Positions 15,704-17,135 of a stretch of 17,135 bases of DNA are shown here, one piece after another. Position 1 is the stretch's first letter. Each line of letters opens with the position of its first letter. The stretch is taken from the NCBI GenBank assembly GCA_002311865.1, contig DBZV01000064.1:1-17135 (forward strand). Direction: 5' to 3'. This stretch comes from Dehalococcoidia bacterium UBA1151. Lineage in GTDB: Bacteria > Chloroflexota > Dehalococcoidia > Lucifugimonadales > Lucifugimonadaceae. Under the pieces are notes generated by a model. That model was not told the origin of the DNA. It saw nothing but the letters and a program-made list of their open reading frames with translations, and made no database searches. The position numbers and the translations under genes were made by a program.

Positions 15704-15780
15704 GCGCTATTCCAAACGAGATTTGCGCTAACCTCCACAAAGTTTAAGCCTTATCGCTCAACCCGGACTGCGTTTGACCT

Positions 15781-16077
15781 TTAGGCTCGTTTGCGAGGTC
15801 TGCCAGGACCGCGTGCAAAGAGGATACGGTCTTCCTCAACAACGATCTTCAGCTTTTTGCCCGCAACCTTTGCAGCATATGCCAGTTTAGCTCTGATTTT
15901 TGCGGCGTCTTGACCAGGGGCAAAGCTGATTGCCTTGGCTTTCCCGGGAGTGAGCGAGTCTATCGCTTCAACCAGTGCTTTGGTTTCTGCCGAGCGAACC
16001 CGCCCTCTATAAAGGGCTTCTTTCAGATCTTTGATATCAGCGTCAACTATATTCAAGCCCATAAAGCGACATCCCAC
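15781..16077 (-). CDS. Small uncharacterised protein with C-terminal AT-hook
   Basis: The 98-residue basic protein is of no family I can name. A helical N-terminal part (about 10-40, 'DADIKDLKEALYRGR') is followed by a compact middle (45-85) of apparent beta-alpha-beta form, with a long Ala/Lys-rich helix 'AAKIRAKLAYAAKVAGKKL' and strand 'KIVVEEDRILFAR'. The C-terminus 'RGPGRPRKRA' (89-98) is a textbook AT-hook, basic residues around G-R-P, which binds the minor groove of AT-rich DNA. A DNA-binding or nucoid-associated role is inferred. GTG 16077 has CAAAAT 8 nt upstream, fitting a leaderless start; ATG 16062 (93 residues) is the alternative. It diverges from the final lipoprotein, and the poly-G hairpin lies ~50 nt upstream of it. 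Confidence 0.75.
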   Translation of the reverse strand: MGCRFMGLNIVDADIKDLKEALYRGRVRSAETKALVEAIDSLTPGKAKAISFAPGQDAAKIRAKLAYAAKVAGKKLKIVVEEDRILFARGPGRPRKRA

Positions 16078-16107
16078 TTCCCGTAATTTTGTCCATCACA
16101 TCCTCGG

Positions 16108-16156
16108 GATTGGTTCGAAACTTGGGGGGGGGGGGGGGGGCAATATCGAACCAATC
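16108..16156. repeat. Perfect 11-bp inverted repeat enclosing a poly-G loop
   Basis: GATTGGTTCGA (16108-16118) is exactly complementary to TCGAACCAATC (16146-16156). Inside, TTG (16122-16124) can pair with CAA (16141-16143), leaving a run of G as the loop. On the minus strand the same element reads as a poly-C loop. The structure lies ~30 nt upstream of the GTG start of the AT-hook gene. No sequence match to a known element is claimed. Confidence 0.75.
16124..16140 (+). repeat. Homopolymer of 17 G
   Basis: Seventeen uninterrupted G residues, by far the longest homopolymer in the window. Tracts like this slip during replication and can act as phase-variable switches or form G-quadruplex-type structures. 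They are also prone to sequencing and assembly error, so the exact length should not be trusted. Confidence 0.85.
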
Positions 16157-16370
16157 AATGAACTATTCCGATTGTAAATGCTAAGAGAGTCTGAGTCCAC
16201 ATTAAGGTTCGTATTAGCGGTCGATTCGGTAAGCTAATTGTCCTATCGGTAGATTGCGCGTAATCGGAAACTCGTTTGCACTAAACATCACTTACACACC
16301 CTATGTCTGGGCTCACTGGTCGTTCGAAAACGTGACACTTGCGGTTCTAATAAATCCAGCAGTACTACCA

Positions 16371-16399
16371 TTGTGAGATCGCCGGAGCGACTTCATACT
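16371..16399 (+). promoter_or_regulatory. Candidate promoter for terminal lipoprotein gene
   Basis: TTGTGA (16371-16376, 4/6) and CATACT (16394-16399, 4/6) are separated by 17 bp. The -10 ends 7 nt before ATG 16407 with no Shine-Dalgarno, the same leaderless layout as other genes here. Confidence 0.4.
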
Positions 16400-16406
16400 G
16401 TCATTT

Positions 16407-17135
16407 ATGGATTCTGGGCGACAAAAAACCACGCTGTTTTTCGCCGCGTTATTCGCGGTGATTATTTCCGCCTGCGGCGGTGGTAATGATCTTGAGGAGG
16501 CTAGTCCAGTAGCGCCGACCGGCATTTCCGCCACCGTGGACTTTGTGCAACCGACCACGGACAACGTTGGTACATCGGAAAACCTCGCGCCAGGCCCGGT
16601 CGCCACTCCCGATAACGGTGGGGAGCCGTATCTTCCGGTTCCGACTGCCACACCATTTCTACCGACGCTACATGATCCATCGGGCCTGCCTCCTGACACC
16701 CTGCCGACTCCGGAGATCAGGCCAACTCCGACAACGATTGCTCTCACGAGAGTCCCCGTTCCCGAGGTAGCCACTGCGACCGTTCAGCCGGGAAACGTTG
16801 ATCTACTCAACCCGGCGCCGACTGCTCCTGCCATATTCGACACGCCGACACCGGTTGTCCCCACCGCGACTGCCATTCCGATCGCGACCGTGGCGCTGGT
16901 TCCAACGCCAACGCCTACCGTTACACCATTCCCCACACCAACGAACGTTCCGGGGGCGACTCCGAGACCGACAGCACGGCCAACGCGAACTCCGACCCCT
17001 ACACCCGTTCGCATACCAACCCCAATCCCACCACCAACGCCAACCGCTATCGTTCTGCCGACCCCGCAGGCGTTGCCCACAACCACCCCTGTACCCACGC
17101 CAACGCCCACCGTGGCGCCAAATACTCCCACACCG
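16407..17135 (+). CDS. Pro/Thr-rich lipoprotein, N-terminal part (3' end outside window)
   Basis: ATG 16407 opens a frame that stays open to the window edge (243 codons, no stop). The N-terminus is a lipoprotein signal: charged 'MDSGRQKTT', hydrophobic 'LFFAALFAVIISAC' with lipobox I-S-A-C (Cys23), then Gly/Asn/Asp/Glu-rich residues that would let the lipid-modified Cys sit at the outer membrane face. From about residue 70 the sequence is dominated by Pro, Thr, Ala and Val, becoming near-regular 'PTPTPT' runs towards the edge. This is a stalk-like low-complexity linker typical of Chloroflexota surface proteins, usually placed before a folded domain that here lies beyond the window. The same DNA read antisense gives a Gly/Val-rich frame that is only a shadow. 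Function cannot be assigned. Confidence 0.85.
   Translation, partial: MDSGRQKTTLFFAALFAVIISACGGGNDLEEASPVAPTGISATVDFVQPTTDNVGTSENLAPGPVATPDNGGEPYLPVPTATPFLPTLHDPSGLPPDTLPTPEIRPTPTTIALTRVPVPEVATATVQPGNVDLLNPAPTAPAIFDTPTPVVPTATAIPIATVALVPTPTPTVTPFPTPTNVPGATPRPTARPTRTPTPTPVRIPTPIPPPTPTAIVLPTPQALPTTTPVPTPTPTVAPNTPTP

Larger units (their letters stand above)
16078..16406. other. 329-bp intergenic region between divergent genes
   Basis: This non-coding region is less GC-rich than its neighbours. It holds, left to right, a possible -10 for the AT-hook gene (CAAAAT, minus strand, 16086-16091), the poly-G hairpin (16108-16156), about 210 bases with no recognised feature (only trivial frames such as a 19-codon one at 16178), a small hairpin CGTT-CGAA-AACG (16321-16332) and the lipoprotein promoter (16371-16399). 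No RNA gene is recognised. Confidence 0.6.

Noticed and set aside
16106..16124. GGTTCGAA resembling a tRNA T-loop
   Set aside because: Flanking bases do not form a T-stem, and no anticodon arm, D arm or acceptor stem can be found on either strand.
16178..16237. 19-codon frame in the intergenic region
   Set aside because: No ribosome site, no -10 at the leaderless distance and no recognisable composition; expected by chance.
16784..17131. Long minus-strand frame rich in Gly and Val
   Set aside because: It is the antisense of the PTPTPT linker codons of the plus-strand lipoprotein; composition is fully explained by that repeat and it has no ribosome site or known motif.
1..17135. CRISPR arrays, IS elements, integrase or attachment sites
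   Set aside because: No regularly spaced repeats, transposase, integrase or flanking target duplications were found; the poly-G hairpin lacks any linked recombinase.

Overview
The window looks like chromosomal DNA of a Chloroflexota bacterium, most likely a Dehalococcoidia / SAR202-type lineage. This is inferred from gene content and style, not from a marker gene. The clues are lipoproteins with long Pro/Thr-rich 'PTPTPT' linkers, a Kelch-repeat lipoprotein, hydantoinase/oxoprolinase and CoA-transferase genes, a DAO-type oxidoreductase and a CocE-like hydrolase, moderately high GC, and several genes with a -10 hexamer 6-8 nt before the start codon (leaderless style). There is no rRNA, tRNA, IS element or CRISPR array.

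Layout. 1-278: the 3' end of a hydantoinase B/oxoprolinase gene. 321-1112 (-): a cohesin-like lipoprotein. 1232-5113 (+): a complete hyuB-hyuA pair. 5207-6268 (-): a six-TM membrane protein whose GAF domain stops early. 6339-7238 (+): a COG3618-type amidohydrolase. 7266-7386: a possible leader peptide plus a GC hairpin, then 7387-9057 (+): an ABC-F ATPase. 9257-10435 (+): a DAO-family FAD oxidoreductase. 10523-11759 (+): a Kelch lipoprotein pseudogene with two stop codons and two frameshifts. 11808-13763 (+): a CocE/NonD serine hydrolase. 13815-14228 (+): a GNAT acetyltransferase resembling the AAC(3)-I group. 14301-15703 (+): both subunits of a 3-oxoacid CoA-transferase. 15781-16077 (-): a small protein ending in a textbook AT-hook. 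16078-16406: an intergenic region with 17 consecutive G residues held in the loop of a perfect 11-bp inverted repeat. 16407-end (+): the start of a Pro/Thr-rich lipoprotein, open at the window edge.

How the genes may fit together (inference). Most enzymes suit scavenging of amides, lactams, esters, lactones and amino-acid-like compounds: HyuAB opens cyclic amides, the amidohydrolase opens lactones or related carbonyl compounds, the DAO enzyme oxidises amines, CocE cleaves esters or amides, and the CoA-transferase activates the resulting oxoacids. The genes are mostly short independent units rather than one operon. Clear co-transcribed pairs are hyuB-hyuA (21-nt gap) and ctfA-ctfB (4-nt overlap).

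The points most worth a second look are the poly-G hairpin beside the AT-hook gene, the attenuator-like leader of the ABC-F gene, the decayed Kelch gene, and the set of leaderless-looking starts. None of these is proven to be a new system.
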